Part shown: piece by piece, positions 38,026 to 47,075 of the stretch
Numbering within the stretch: the first letter of the stretch is position 1
Layout: each line of letters begins with the position of its first letter
Assembly: GCA_902544135.1 (NCBI GenBank)
Contig: CACCBF010000001.1
Span: 1 to 64,000, forward strand
Length of the DNA: 64,000 bases
Direction of reading: 5' to 3'
Source of the DNA: an uncultured Pelagibacteraceae bacterium
GTDB taxonomy: Bacteria; Pseudomonadota; Alphaproteobacteria; Pelagibacterales; Pelagibacteraceae
Notes under the pieces: generated by a model
The model's input: only the letters and a program-made list of their open reading frames with translations
What the model was told of the DNA's origin: nothing
Database searches by the model: none
Program-made: the position numbers and the translations under genes

Positions 38026-39171
38026 ATGGATGGACCTTTAAAAAACCTTTTAGTTGTTGATTTAACAAGAGTATTAGTTGGGCCTTATTGTACAATGATA
38101 TTATCAGATTTAGGTGCAAGGGTGATAAAAGTTGAAGCACCAGAAATTGGTGATGACTCAAGAAATTTTGGACCATTTATAAAAGATTACTCTGCTTATT
38201 TTATGTCTTTAAATAGAGGTAAGGAAAGTATTGCTCTCAATTTAAAAAATATAGAAGATAAAAAAATTTTTGAAAAAATTTTATCTAAAGCAGATATTTT
38301 AGTAGAAAATTTTAAACCAGGTACTCTAGAAAAATGGGGATATGGATGGAAGGATGTGTCCAAAAAATACCCAAAACTAATTTATGCTTCTGCATCAGGA
38401 TTTGGTCAAACAGGTCCACTTAAAGAATTACCAGCTTATGACATGGTGGTACAAGGTATGGGGGGATTAATGAGTGTAACTGGCCAACCAAATTCTGAAC
38501 CTACAAGAGTTGGGACATCTATCGGAGATATAACTGCAGGACTTTTTACTACGATTGGAATTAATGCTGCTCTTTATGATAGACAAAAAACTGGAAAAGG
38601 AATGTACATAGATGTGTCGATGCTTGATTGTCAAATAGCTATTCTAGAAAATGCTATCGCACGATATCTTTCAAAGAATGAAATTCCAAAACCGATGGGA
38701 TCACGTCATCCATCAATTGCTCCATTTGAAGCCTTCAAGACAAAAGATAGTTATATAATAATTGCAGCAGGTAATGATAAATTGTTTGAAAAACTGTGTA
38801 ATGTTTTAAAAATAAGTGAAGTAAATCAAAATCCAAAATTTTCAAATAATTCATCCAGAGCTAAAAATATGGATGAGCTTAAAAAAATTTTAGAGGATAA
38901 ATTATCTACAAAAATTACAGATGAGTGGGTTAAAGAAATGGAAAAAGATAAAATTCCATGTGGTCCAATCTTCAACATAAAAGAGGCTGTAGAAAATCCT
39001 CAAATAGAATCAAGAAACATGATTGTAAAAGCTTTTCATAAAGTTGTGGGCGATTTTAAATTAGCTGGAAACCCGATTAAAATGTCATCATATAAGGATG
39101 AAAAGACTAGAGGTGATATTCCTGATTTAGATGAGCATCGACAAAAAATTTTAGAAGAATTTAATAATTAA
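38026..39171 (+). CDS. CaiB/BaiF (family III) CoA transferase
   Basis: 381-residue CoA transferase moving CoA between carboxylic acids. Family features are [29 protein letters not shown] at the N-terminus, [27 protein letters not shown], and the catalytic aspartate region [13 protein letters not shown] near residue 165. The substrate cannot be named. The divergent TRAP transporter could import its acid substrate, which would make transporter and enzyme a unit. That is inference from position only. Its stop shares the TTAA at 39168-39171 with rpoZ. Confidence 0.88.
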   Translation: MDGPLKNLLVVDLTRVLVGPYCTMILSDLGARVIKVEAPEIGDDSRNFGPFIKDYSAYFMSLNRGKESIALNLKNIEDKKIFEKILSKADILVENFKPGTLEKWGYGWKDVSKKYPKLIYASASGFGQTGPLKELPAYDMVVQGMGGLMSVTGQPNSEPTRVGTSIGDITAGLFTTIGINAALYDRQKTGKGMYIDVSMLDCQIAILENAIARYLSKNEIPKPMGSRHPSIAPFEAFKTKDSYIIIAAGNDKLFEKLCNVLKISEVNQNPKFSNNSSRAKNMDELKKILEDKLSTKITDEWVKEMEKDKIPCGPIFNIKEAVENPQIESRNMIVKAFHKVVGDFKLAGNPIKMSSYKDEKTRGDIPDLDEHRQKILEEFNN

Positions 39172-39701
39172 TTATTTTCTTCAGAAGAATCTGTATCTTG
39201 TTGACTTGCCTGTTCTTCAGCTTCTGAAACTTCATCAAGAGAAACATCATCAGAATCGCTCTCCATTTCCTCTGATGGTTGAGAGTCCACGTCGAGACTA
39301 GCTGTTTGAGAAAGCTCGGCTAAATCATCTTTTGAAACTTGAATTTTTTCTGGAGCTTTTCTAGCTCTCTTTGATGGCAATATTGGAACACCACTTTTTG
39401 AAATTTCACCTTTATATAAACTTTCAAAATCATCACCTACATCTTCGTCATCTTCCGTTCCATCATCAACTTGCTCTACATGTTTTCTCAATTTATAGAT
39501 TGCACTCTCACTTAAATCTGAAACTTTGATGTTTTCTTCAGCTATTTCTCTTAGTGAAATGACTGTATTTTTGTCATTATCTCTATCTAAAGTTGGCTCA
39601 ACACCAGAGTTTAATTGAGTTGCTCTTTCTTTTGCAACTAAAACAAGCTCATAGGGACTTTCAACTTTATCGATACAATCTTCAACAGTAACTCTAGCCA
39701 T
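39168..39701 (-). CDS. rpoZ: RNA polymerase omega subunit with extended acidic tail
   Basis: 177 residues. The first ~70 match omega: [27 protein letters not shown], then [14 protein letters not shown]. Omega helps RNA polymerase assembly and, with DksA, ppGpp response. After residue ~75 comes a long Asp/Glu/Ser-rich region, with [12 protein letters not shown] and a highly acidic last 50 residues. This makes the protein much longer than the ~90 residues of E. coli and longer than most alphaproteobacterial omegas. The tail looks disordered. The gene stands alone. Confidence 0.88.
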   Translation of the reverse strand: MARVTVEDCIDKVESPYELVLVAKERATQLNSGVEPTLDRDNDKNTVISLREIAEENIKVSDLSESAIYKLRKHVEQVDDGTEDDEDVGDDFESLYKGEISKSGVPILPSKRARKAPEKIQVSKDDLAELSQTASLDVDSQPSEEMESDSDDVSLDEVSEAEEQASQQDTDSSEENN

Positions 39702-39745
39702 GCGCAGTATCTATACAGTGACTAAAAAAAAATCAAGGAGATTTT

Positions 39746-40954
39746 TTATATATATTGTGGATTTAGCTTATTTCTTACAAAAAATAATAAGATCAAGGAG
39801 ATTAAAATATAAACAAATGAAACCATAGCAATTTGCTCAATAGAAAAGCCTCTATCTATCAAAAAACCGAATAAAGCTGTTCCAAAAGCAGTGGAAAAAA
39901 CCATTAAAGCTGTAGTTAGAGCTTTAATTGAGCCAATAAATTTTACACCATAAATTTCAGCCCATGTTGATGAACCTAGAACATTGGCTAAACCATTAGA
40001 AATACCTATTAATCCAAGAAAAATAAAAGATGTTATTGGATTATTAAAATAAAATAAAACTAAAGTAGAAATTAACAAAGGTATATTCATAAAGATTAAA
40101 AGTTTTCTGCTAGTAAACTTATCGATTAGAAATCCAGAACCTAGCAAAGTGAGCACAGACAATATTGAATAAACCATGAATGATTGAGCAATAACAAAAG
40201 AACCCCATTCCTTAGCTTCAGTAATGAAAGACTGATAAACAAATACACCAGTTGCAATCCACGGCATTGCTAACATATTTAAACATACAATATAAAATCT
40301 ATAATCTTTTATAACCTCAATTCTTTTCCATTGTTTAATTTCTTTTATTTCAGAGTCAGTTGGGTCTACTTGTTCTCTTGTATCAAAATCCAATTTTTTA
40401 ATTAAAAAAAATGATGTCAAAGGTAAAAAAATCAAAACTAAAATTGAAATAGATATCCAAATATTCTGCCAAGCTGTAATTGAAAGTAAATAAACAATTA
40501 ATACAGGTAAAATAAATTCAGCTGTTGAAAGACCAAACCAACCTACACTTAAGGCTTTCCCTCTAGATTTTGTAAAATACCTTGTAATTGTTGTAGTTGC
40601 AGTGTGAGACATTAATCCTTGTCCAGAAAATCTCATCAAAAAAACAGCTATAAATAAAAAAATTATTGAAGATATTTTTGAAAAAAAGAAACATGAAAAT
40701 GCTAAGAGTAAAGTAACATAAAATGCAAATCGAAAAATATTGATATCATCAATTTTTTTTCCAACCCAAATTAAAAGAAAACTACTTAACAATGTAGCAG
40801 ATGCATAAATTGAGCCAAATTGTCCATGAGTGATAGAAAGTGTTTCTCTTATGCTCGAATTAAACAAACCTAAAAAAAAACTCTGTCCAAAACTAGAAAA
40901 AAATGTAAAAATAAATCCAAATATAATTACTTTTAAACTTAAACTATTAAACAT
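39746..40954 (-). CDS. MFS transporter
   Basis: 402-residue major facilitator protein with about 12 membrane segments. The MFS loop after segment 2 appears as WVGKKIDDINIFR, with a central charged loop at 185-205 (KIDFDTREQVDPTD region) and GSGFLIDKFTSRKL in the second half. Resemblance to the oxalate/formate-type group is loose, and the substrate is unknown. Its start is only 8 bases from the divergent dehydrogenase start. Confidence 0.82.
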   Translation of the reverse strand: MFNSLSLKVIIFGFIFTFFSSFGQSFFLGLFNSSIRETLSITHGQFGSIYASATLLSSFLLIWVGKKIDDINIFRFAFYVTLLLAFSCFFFSKISSIIFLFIAVFLMRFSGQGLMSHTATTTITRYFTKSRGKALSVGWFGLSTAEFILPVLIVYLLSITAWQNIWISISILVLIFLPLTSFFLIKKLDFDTREQVDPTDSEIKEIKQWKRIEVIKDYRFYIVCLNMLAMPWIATGVFVYQSFITEAKEWGSFVIAQSFMVYSILSVLTLLGSGFLIDKFTSRKLLIFMNIPLLISTLVLFYFNNPITSFIFLGLIGISNGLANVLGSSTWAEIYGVKFIGSIKALTTALMVFSTAFGTALFGFLIDRGFSIEQIAMVSFVYILISLILLFFVRNKLNPQYI

Positions 40955-40962
40955 AAAAAATT

Positions 40963-41832
40963 ATGAGTTGTAATGTTGCTTTCATAGGTCTTGGTGTCAT
41001 GGGGTATCCAATGGCTGGTTATATATCAAAAGGTGGACACAATGTAACTGTTTTTAATCGAACAAAATCAAAAGCAGAAAAATGGATTAGTGAATACAAA
41101 GGTAAAATAGCAGAAACTCCAGCTGAAGCAGCTAAAGATGCAGAATATATTTTTACCTGCGTTGGAAATGATAATGATTTAAGAGAAGTAACTTTTGGTG
41201 ACAACGGTGCTTTCAAAACAATTAAAAAAGGAGCAGTTTACATTGATAATACTACTGCATCTGCAACTATTGCAAGAGAGATTTATGATTACGCAAAAAA
41301 AAATAATTTTGGCGCATTAGATGCACCTGTATCTGGAGGACAAGCCGGTGCAGAGAATGGCGCACTAACCGTAATGATTGGTGGTGATCAAGCTGATTTT
41401 GATAAAGCAAAAGATAAAATAGATTGTTACAGTAAAAAGATGAAGCTACTGGGTAGTGCTGGCAATGGCCAACTTGCCAAAATGGTTAATCAAATTTGTA
41501 TTGCTGGTTTAGTTCAGGGTTTATCTGAAGCAATTAACTTTGGTATGAAAGCTGGACTGAATATGGAAGATGTAATTGAAGTTATTTCAAAAGGTGCAGC
41601 TCAATCATGGCAAATGGAAAATAGATACAAGACAATGATTGATGATAAGTTTGATTTTGGTTTTGCAGTCGATTGGATGAGGAAAGATTTAAAGATTGCA
41701 ATGGATGAAGCAAAAAACAATGGATCATTATTACCTGTTACTGAACTTGTTGATAAGTACTATGGAGAAGTTCAAGGCATGGGGGGTAATCGTTGGGATA
41801 CATCAAGTTTAATTAAAAGATTTAGAAAGTAA
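40963..41832 (+). CDS. NAD-dependent beta-hydroxyacid dehydrogenase (3-hydroxyisobutyrate/tartronate semialdehyde type)
   Basis: 289 residues of the 6-phosphogluconate dehydrogenase-like family. Seen are the NAD loop FIGLGVMGYPMAGYI, the substrate motif DAPVSGGQAGAENGALTVMIGG near residue 123, and the catalytic lysine in GNGQLAKMVNQI near 171. Candidates are 3-hydroxyisobutyrate dehydrogenase (valine breakdown) and 2-hydroxy-3-oxopropionate reductase; the neighbours do not decide. It is followed after 3 bases by the flavin-binding gene. Confidence 0.88.
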   Translation: MSCNVAFIGLGVMGYPMAGYISKGGHNVTVFNRTKSKAEKWISEYKGKIAETPAEAAKDAEYIFTCVGNDNDLREVTFGDNGAFKTIKKGAVYIDNTTASATIAREIYDYAKKNNFGALDAPVSGGQAGAENGALTVMIGGDQADFDKAKDKIDCYSKKMKLLGSAGNGQLAKMVNQICIAGLVQGLSEAINFGMKAGLNMEDVIEVISKGAAQSWQMENRYKTMIDDKFDFGFAVDWMRKDLKIAMDEAKNNGSLLPVTELVDKYYGEVQGMGGNRWDTSSLIKRFRK

Positions 41833-41835
41833 TGT

Positions 41836-42435
41836 ATGCAACCAGCATACTATGAAGATTTAGCTGAAATTCAAAATAAGTACTGGTCAATGTTAGATGA
41901 TGCAGTGACTAATAGAGCTTCGCCATTTAGAATTCCAGTTTTTATTTGTGCTCACCAAGATGAAGTAGATGGTAGAATTGTTGTTTTACGTAAATCAGAT
42001 AGAGCAAGCAATCTATTGCAATTTCATACAGACTTAAGATCTCCTAAAGTCGATATTCTAAAAAAAAATAATAAAGCTTCACTAGTATTTTATGATAAAG
42101 AAGAAAAGATACAATTAAGAGTAAAAGTAGAATGTGAAGTTAATAATCAAAATTCTACAACTGAAGAGTCATGGAAGAAAACTCAGCATATAAGTAGAAG
42201 ATGTTATTTGACCGATAGCCCTCCTGGAACTACTTCAGAAAATCCAACTTCTGGAATGATATCTAAATTAGAAGATTTTGATTACACAATGGAACAAAGT
42301 GAGGAAGGTTATAAAAATTTCACTGTAATTAAATGTAAAATTCAATCTGTTGAATGGCTATATCTTGCAGCAAAAGGACATCGAAGAGCTAAGTTTGATT
42401 TGGAAAATAAAAAAGAAAGCTGGTTAGTTCCTTAA
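41836..42435 (+). CDS. pyridoxamine 5'-phosphate oxidase-family FMN-binding protein
   Basis: 199-residue split-barrel flavoprotein. IPVFICAHQDEVDGRIVVLRKSD near residue 35 and LLQFHTDLRSPKVDIL resemble the PNPOx FMN-binding barrel. ISRRCYLTDSPPGTTSENP sits where PdxH has its substrate loop. The C-terminal EWLYLAAKGHRRAKFD is similar to PdxH but lacks its RLNP ending, so true PdxH activity is doubtful. It is probably cotranscribed with the dehydrogenase upstream. Confidence 0.75.
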   Translation: MQPAYYEDLAEIQNKYWSMLDDAVTNRASPFRIPVFICAHQDEVDGRIVVLRKSDRASNLLQFHTDLRSPKVDILKKNNKASLVFYDKEEKIQLRVKVECEVNNQNSTTEESWKKTQHISRRCYLTDSPPGTTSENPTSGMISKLEDFDYTMEQSEEGYKNFTVIKCKIQSVEWLYLAAKGHRRAKFDLENKKESWLVP

Positions 42436-42436
42436 A

Positions 42437-42877
42437 TTATTTTTCAATAGCTGCTAATTTTTTCTTTAATTTAATGGGCAAATTTGCAAACCACTCTTTC
42501 TCTTTCCCCGACTCTGGTAAAACTGCACCATACTCAATCATTTGAGAAGGAGGAAGATCATTAATGTAAACCCATACTTGGGTTTCATCTAATTTAGAAT
42601 TTTTTACTAATACATGTTTTAAATCTGAAATTAATTTGTCTTTCACCTCTTTTGATCGACCTGCTCTTATTTGCCCAAGTAAAAATAAAGATGGCTCCTT
42701 GACTTTTTTTCCACCCATAAAATGATTATTTTTTTTTGTTTTGTTAAATATCACTTGAGCAAAATATGTATTCGCACCAGTTACTACATTATGAACTTTT
42801 GTAATTCCTTCAGCTAATTTTTTTTGTTGTTTAGAGGAAATATTAAAATTTGAATTTGTAATTGTATAAGTTGGCAT
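42437..42877 (-). CDS. tautomerase-superfamily protein, cis-3-chloroacrylate dehalogenase type
   Basis: 146 residues starting MPTYTITN, so Pro1 is exposed once methionine is removed. Counting from that proline, His28, Arg70, Arg73, Tyr103 and Glu114 all fall exactly on the six catalytic positions of cis-CaaD. The length also fits (~149). cis-CaaD hydrolyses cis-3-chloroacrylate. The homologue Cg10062 keeps the same six residues but is a poor dehalogenase that hydrates acetylenic acids, so the real substrate may differ. It is downstream of a gamma carbonic anhydrase (5 bases). Confidence 0.8.
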   Translation of the reverse strand: MPTYTITNSNFNISSKQQKKLAEGITKVHNVVTGANTYFAQVIFNKTKKNNHFMGGKKVKEPSLFLLGQIRAGRSKEVKDKLISDLKHVLVKNSKLDETQVWVYINDLPPSQMIEYGAVLPESGKEKEWFANLPIKLKKKLAAIEK

Positions 42878-42882
42878 AAAAA

Positions 42883-43395
42883 TTAAAATATAGACTTTGA
42901 ATATTTTTTCCAGTTGTCTTGGTAATGCTTAGTGTTTTCCCAAACAGCTTTTTTTTCTTCTTCGGTCACTTCTCTTACAACCTTACCTGGTGAACCAACG
43001 ACTAGTGAATTATCAGGAATTACTTTGTTTTCTGTGATTAAAGCTTTTGCACCTATAATACAATTTTTACCGATCTTAGCATTATTTAGAATCACTGCAC
43101 CGATGCCTATCAAACTATTATCTCCTACTGTACATCCATGAAGCATAACTAAATGACCTACGGTGACATCTTTTCCAACTTTTAAAGGACAGCCTGGGTC
43201 TGTATGCAGAACACATCCATCTTGAACGTTTGATCCCTCACCTATATGAATATTTTCAATATCGCCTCTTAAAGTTGCATTAAACCAAACGCTAGTATTT
43301 TTTTCTAAAGTAACATCGCCAATGACTACCGCATTTGGAGCCACCCAATTTTCGCCAGAGTTTTTTGGTTTTTTATCTTTTAAATCGTAAAACAT
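42883..43395 (-). CDS. gamma-carbonic anhydrase-like hexapeptide protein
   Basis: 170-residue left-handed beta-helix protein of the YrdA/CaiE group. Zinc ligands are His64 (CVLHTDPGC), His81 and His86 (GHLVMLHGC), with the 17 and 5 spacing of the family. Hexapeptide repeats run through the first 130 residues, followed by a C-terminal helix. Carbonic anhydrase activity is often weak or absent in this group, so the role is uncertain. Its start is 20 bases from the divergent thioredoxin-fold gene. Confidence 0.85.
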   Translation of the reverse strand: MFYDLKDKKPKNSGENWVAPNAVVIGDVTLEKNTSVWFNATLRGDIENIHIGEGSNVQDGCVLHTDPGCPLKVGKDVTVGHLVMLHGCTVGDNSLIGIGAVILNNAKIGKNCIIGAKALITENKVIPDNSLVVGSPGKVVREVTEEEKKAVWENTKHYQDNWKKYSKSIF

Positions 43396-43415
43396 AATTT
43401 ATATATTATTACATT

Positions 43416-43970
43416 ATGCCAATACAAACTCCAATATGTGATTTCGGCCAAAAGGCTCATGACTTTCGGTTAAAATCTACAGAAAATAAAATTATTTCTC
43501 TAAATGACATTAAAGGTGAAAACGGAACTTTAATAATGTTTATTTGTAACCACTGCCCATACGTCAAAGCAGTGACCAAAGATATTGTTGATGATTGTAA
43601 TAAATTAAAAGAGTTAGGTATTAATTCAGTAGCTATATGTGCTAATGATGCAGAAAATTATCCAGAGGATTCATTTGATAATATGATCGAATTTGCCAAA
43701 AAAAACCAATTTAGTTTTCCGTATTTAAGTGATGAGTCACAAGAGGTCGCTAAAACTTATGATGCAGTATGCACACCTGACTTTTTTGGCTATAATAAAA
43801 ACTTGGAGCTTCAATATAGAGGCAGACTAAGAGAATTAAAAAACTTAATTCCTGTAAGAGATGGCGATAGTGATTTATTAAAAGCTATGAGACAAATAGC
43901 CGAAACTGGCAAAGGGCCAGAGAGTCAGGTCCCAAGTGCTGGCTGTGGTATTAAGTGGAAAACTAACTAA
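43416..43970 (+). CDS. thioredoxin-fold AhpC/TSA-like protein
   Basis: 184-residue thioredoxin-family protein of the thiol peroxidase/ResA-like type. A CxxC pair is at Cys44 and Cys47 in FICNHCPYVKAV, and the cis-proline is in VCTPDFFGY. A further cysteine is in the C-terminal SAGCGIKWK. No signal peptide is visible, so it should be cytosolic. Similar proteins are widespread but poorly characterised. It overlaps the glycosyltransferase gene by one base. Confidence 0.82.
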   Translation: MPIQTPICDFGQKAHDFRLKSTENKIISLNDIKGENGTLIMFICNHCPYVKAVTKDIVDDCNKLKELGINSVAICANDAENYPEDSFDNMIEFAKKNQFSFPYLSDESQEVAKTYDAVCTPDFFGYNKNLELQYRGRLRELKNLIPVRDGDSDLLKAMRQIAETGKGPESQVPSAGCGIKWKTN

Positions 43971-45052
43971 TGTATTTAATCGCTACAAGATCTTTTCCAC
44001 CAGAAATTGGTGGGATGCAAAGTTTAATGTGGGGTCTCGCACGAGAGATGTCAAAAAACTTTATGATTAAAGTCTTTGCTGATTATCATGAAAATCACAA
44101 AGAATTTGATGAAGATGTAAATTTTTCTATTGAAAGAGTTGGTGGTCTTAAATTTTTGAGAAAAATTAGAAAAGCCCAATTGGTTAATGAGTTTCTCAAA
44201 GATAATAAAGTTCAAGGAATTATAGCTGACCATTGGAAAAGTTTAGAATTAATCAAATCTAATAAAAAGAAATATTGTCTGATACATGGCAAAGAAATTA
44301 ATTATCCAAAAGATAGTTATCAAAATAAAAGGATTGTGAAAGTAATTGATAATGTCGAAAAAATTATTGCTAACTCTGAATATACTAAAAACCTAGCTAT
44401 TAATATAGGCTTAAATCCTGAAAAAATCGTTGTTATAAATCCTGGAGTAAATCCTCCTATAGACCTAAATAAAAAATCTTTAGATAAAGTTGAAAGTTTA
44501 CTCAAAATAAAAACGCCACGCTTAATTACTGTCTCAAGATTTGATAAAAGGAAAAATCATGAAAAAGTATTAATGGCTTTAAGAAACTTAAAACAAATTT
44601 ATCCAGATATAGTCTATATTTGTATAGGTTATGGAGATGAAGAAAAAAATATTAAAGAATTGGTAAAACAGCTTGATTTAAGTTCTCAAGTAATGTTTTT
44701 CAAAGAAATTAGTGAAGATTTAAAAAATGCTTTAATAGCAAAATCAAATATCTTTGTGATGCCATCAATTATTCACAAAAAGTCTGTTGAAGGATTCGGA
44801 ATAGCATACGTAGAAGCTGCTCAGTATGGTGTTGCTTCTCTTGGTGGTAAAGATGGAGGTGCCTCAGATGCTATCAAGCATGACACAACAGGATTAATTT
44901 GTGATGGAAATGAGCTAGAAGATATTTATTCTTCTTTAAATTCCATGTTAGAGAATAAAAAATATTCAGAGTTAGGTAAAAATGCAAAAGAATATTCTTC
45001 TAAATTTAATTGGTCTAATACTATAGAAGAATATAAAAAAATCTTACAATAA
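43970..45052 (+). CDS. GT4 family glycosyltransferase
   Basis: 360-residue GT-B glycosyltransferase. The N-terminus ATRSFPPEIGGMQSLMWGLA is the acceptor-side loop. The C-terminal nucleotide-sugar half has LITVSRFDKRKNHEKVLMAL, the EX7E region EGFGIAYVEAAQYGV with GGKDGG, and SKFNWSNTIEEY at the end. It likely adds a sugar to lipopolysaccharide or another surface glycan in the cytosol. It ends 9 bases inside the convergent GT9 gene. Confidence 0.85.
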   Translation: MYLIATRSFPPEIGGMQSLMWGLAREMSKNFMIKVFADYHENHKEFDEDVNFSIERVGGLKFLRKIRKAQLVNEFLKDNKVQGIIADHWKSLELIKSNKKKYCLIHGKEINYPKDSYQNKRIVKVIDNVEKIIANSEYTKNLAINIGLNPEKIVVINPGVNPPIDLNKKSLDKVESLLKIKTPRLITVSRFDKRKNHEKVLMALRNLKQIYPDIVYICIGYGDEEKNIKELVKQLDLSSQVMFFKEISEDLKNALIAKSNIFVMPSIIHKKSVEGFGIAYVEAAQYGVASLGGKDGGASDAIKHDTTGLICDGNELEDIYSSLNSMLENKKYSELGKNAKEYSSKFNWSNTIEEYKKILQ

Positions 45053-45982
45053 GTTTAATAACCTTTCAAAAACTTTACCAGCACTTAAATTATTTAAATC
45101 AGTTACCTGTATTGCTTTAAAATTTTCTCTTTCGATACTAACTTTATTTGCGGTTGTATGTTTTCCAAATAGAGTTAAACCTTTTGCTGCAACATGAGCA
45201 GCTATATGAGCAGGACCAGTATCATTAGCAACAATAAAGGAGCTCTCTTTGATAAGAGATGTTAACTGAGATAAATTCAAGGCTTTATCATTATCAAGAA
45301 CACTTATTGCATCAAATTTTCTAGCATCATCTATTTCATTAGGTCCAGGTGCTGTTATAACTTTATATTCTGAGCCAAACTTATCTTTAATCAATCCAAT
45401 CAGTTTATCGTAATAAGGCCATTTTTTAACTGATAGATGTGGTGAACAAAAAGGAAATAATAAAATATATTTTTGTAAGTCATATTTATTTTTTATTTCG
45501 TTAATTTCAGAACAAGCCCAACTAAAGTTAGGTTTAAGTGTGTTAATAGTATTTAAACCAGACTCTTTTAGCTGATAATCAAATCTATTTAATACTGAAT
45601 CTTTATCAAATTTTTCTTTATTTATTTCTGCTGGTAAAGTTGTTTTAGTGCTAGACCAAGTATCTTTATTAGCTTTTGGAAAAAGTATACTCTTATAAAA
45701 AGAAGTTCTTGATGAATTTTGAAGATCAAACACCCTTGAAAAATTATACTTCTTAAGCTCTCTCATTAGAAAATATAGATAAATTAAATTATATTTTGGT
45801 AATCTTTTGTCTAAGATCACCTCATTTACAAAAGGATTTTTCTTAAATAATTCAAAATAGGGTTTTGTTGTCAGCATATATATTTGGTCATTTTTATGAT
45901 TTTCAGATATGTCTTGAATTGCACCACTTGCTTGAGCTATATCTCCTAATGACCCGTGTTTAATAATTAAAATATTAGACAT
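45044..45982 (-). CDS. GT9 family (heptosyltransferase-like) glycosyltransferase
   Basis: 312-residue GT-B protein of the ADP-heptose:LPS heptosyltransferase family. ILIIKHGSLGDIAQASGAIQ at the start, ILLFPFCSPHLSVKKWPYYDKL in the middle, and SFIVANDTGPAHIAAHVAAKGLTLFG near residue 250 are the family marks. It lies next to a GT4 gene and a DUF6165 gene, so it probably acts in lipopolysaccharide core assembly. The donor could be a hexose instead of heptose. Confidence 0.85.
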   Translation of the reverse strand: MSNILIIKHGSLGDIAQASGAIQDISENHKNDQIYMLTTKPYFELFKKNPFVNEVILDKRLPKYNLIYLYFLMRELKKYNFSRVFDLQNSSRTSFYKSILFPKANKDTWSSTKTTLPAEINKEKFDKDSVLNRFDYQLKESGLNTINTLKPNFSWACSEINEIKNKYDLQKYILLFPFCSPHLSVKKWPYYDKLIGLIKDKFGSEYKVITAPGPNEIDDARKFDAISVLDNDKALNLSQLTSLIKESSFIVANDTGPAHIAAHVAAKGLTLFGKHTTANKVSIERENFKAIQVTDLNNLSAGKVFERLLNLL

Positions 45983-46014
45983 ATTTATAACAAGATAGCA
46001 CAGTATTAAATTTT

Positions 46015-46404
46015 ATGAATAAAATTATAGTCGAAGTTTCAATTGGGGAACTTTTAGACAAAGTTTCAATTTTAGAGATTAAGCAAGAAAAAATTAAAGA
46101 CACTGAAAAGCTAAAATTTATAAACAACGAACATTCTGTTTTAAAAGATCAATTAGAAAAAAATGTAAAGTCTGATGAAAAACTTGAGAAACTTTATCAA
46201 TCACTAAAAGAAATAAATTCAAAACTTTGGTTAATTGAAGATGAAAAAAGATTATGTGAAAAAGAAAAGGATTTTGGAGAAAAATTTATTAAACTTTCAA
46301 GAGATGTTCACTTCTTAAATGATGATCGTGCAAAAATTAAATTAGAAATTAACATTTATACAGGCTCAAAAATTAAAGAAATTAAAGAATATACAAAATA
46401 TTAG
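46015..46404 (+). CDS. DUF6165 family coiled-coil protein
   Basis: 129 residues beginning IIVEVSIGELLDKVSILEIKQEKI, the DUF6165 signature, followed by long charged helices likely to form a coiled coil. Relatives are often placed beside LPS glycosyltransferases, as here (33 bases from the divergent GT9 gene). No enzyme motif is seen and its function is unknown. Its TAG shares 46401-46404 with the stop of the convergent permease gene. Confidence 0.75.
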   Translation: MNKIIVEVSIGELLDKVSILEIKQEKIKDTEKLKFINNEHSVLKDQLEKNVKSDEKLEKLYQSLKEINSKLWLIEDEKRLCEKEKDFGEKFIKLSRDVHFLNDDRAKIKLEINIYTGSKIKEIKEYTKY

Positions 46405-47075
46405 TAGCTATATTTTTTTTCCAAAAACTTTATTAAATTGTGAATTATAAAAGTCATAAATAAATAAATTCCACCTGCAACTATAAAGACTTCAATTGGT
46501 TTAAAAGTAGTAGATATTATGTATTTTGCTACGCCCGTTAAATCCATCAATGTAACTGTGCTTGCTAAAGAGGTACCTTTGAGCATTAGTATTATTTCAT
46601 TCCCATATGCGGGAAGAGATTGTCTAATAGCTATAGGAATTTGAACTTTGTAAAAAATAATCTTATTAGATATACCTAAACTTTTTCCAGCTTCAATAAT
46701 GCCTGGTTTAATTGTTTGAAAAGCAGACCTTAAAATTTCAGAAGTATAAGCACCAGTATTTAATGCAAAAGCAATAATTGCACACCAGTAAGGTTCTTTA
46801 AGTATTACCCACAAAAAAGAAGATCTTAAAGACTCTATCTGACCTAAGCCGAAATATATAATAAATATTTGCACTAACAATGGAGTTCCTCTAAATACAT
46901 ATGAATATCCATATGCAAATTTATTGATAAAAATATTTTTATTTAATCTTAAAATTGCAAATAATAATCCAATGAATAAACCAACGATCAAAGAAACTGA
47001 CAAAAGTTTCAAAGTTACTACTGCAGCATTTAATAGCTTTGGAAAACTATTGATCATTAATTCAAAGTCCATCAA
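46401..47075 (-). CDS. amino-acid ABC transporter permease
   Basis: 224-residue HisM/HisQ-type inner-membrane protein with about 5 segments. The N-terminal LKLLSVSLIVGLFIGLLFAILRL and the cytoplasmic EAA loop EAGKSLGISNKIIFYKVQIPIAIRQSLPAYGNE are typical of polar amino acid permeases. It is the last gene of the binding protein-permease-permease set and overlaps the upstream permease by 4 bases. No ATPase gene follows. Confidence 0.92.
   Translation of the reverse strand: MMDFELMINSFPKLLNAAVVTLKLLSVSLIVGLFIGLLFAILRLNKNIFINKFAYGYSYVFRGTPLLVQIFIIYFGLGQIESLRSSFLWVILKEPYWCAIIAFALNTGAYTSEILRSAFQTIKPGIIEAGKSLGISNKIIFYKVQIPIAIRQSLPAYGNEIILMLKGTSLASTVTLMDLTGVAKYIISTTFKPIEVFIVAGGIYLFMTFIIHNLIKFLEKKYSY

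Noticed and set aside
39732-39803. Exact 12-base direct repeat ATCAAGGAGATT at 39732 and 39792, 60 bases apart
   Set aside because: The second copy lies inside the MFS coding region and neither copy sits at a start codon; chance duplication is likely.
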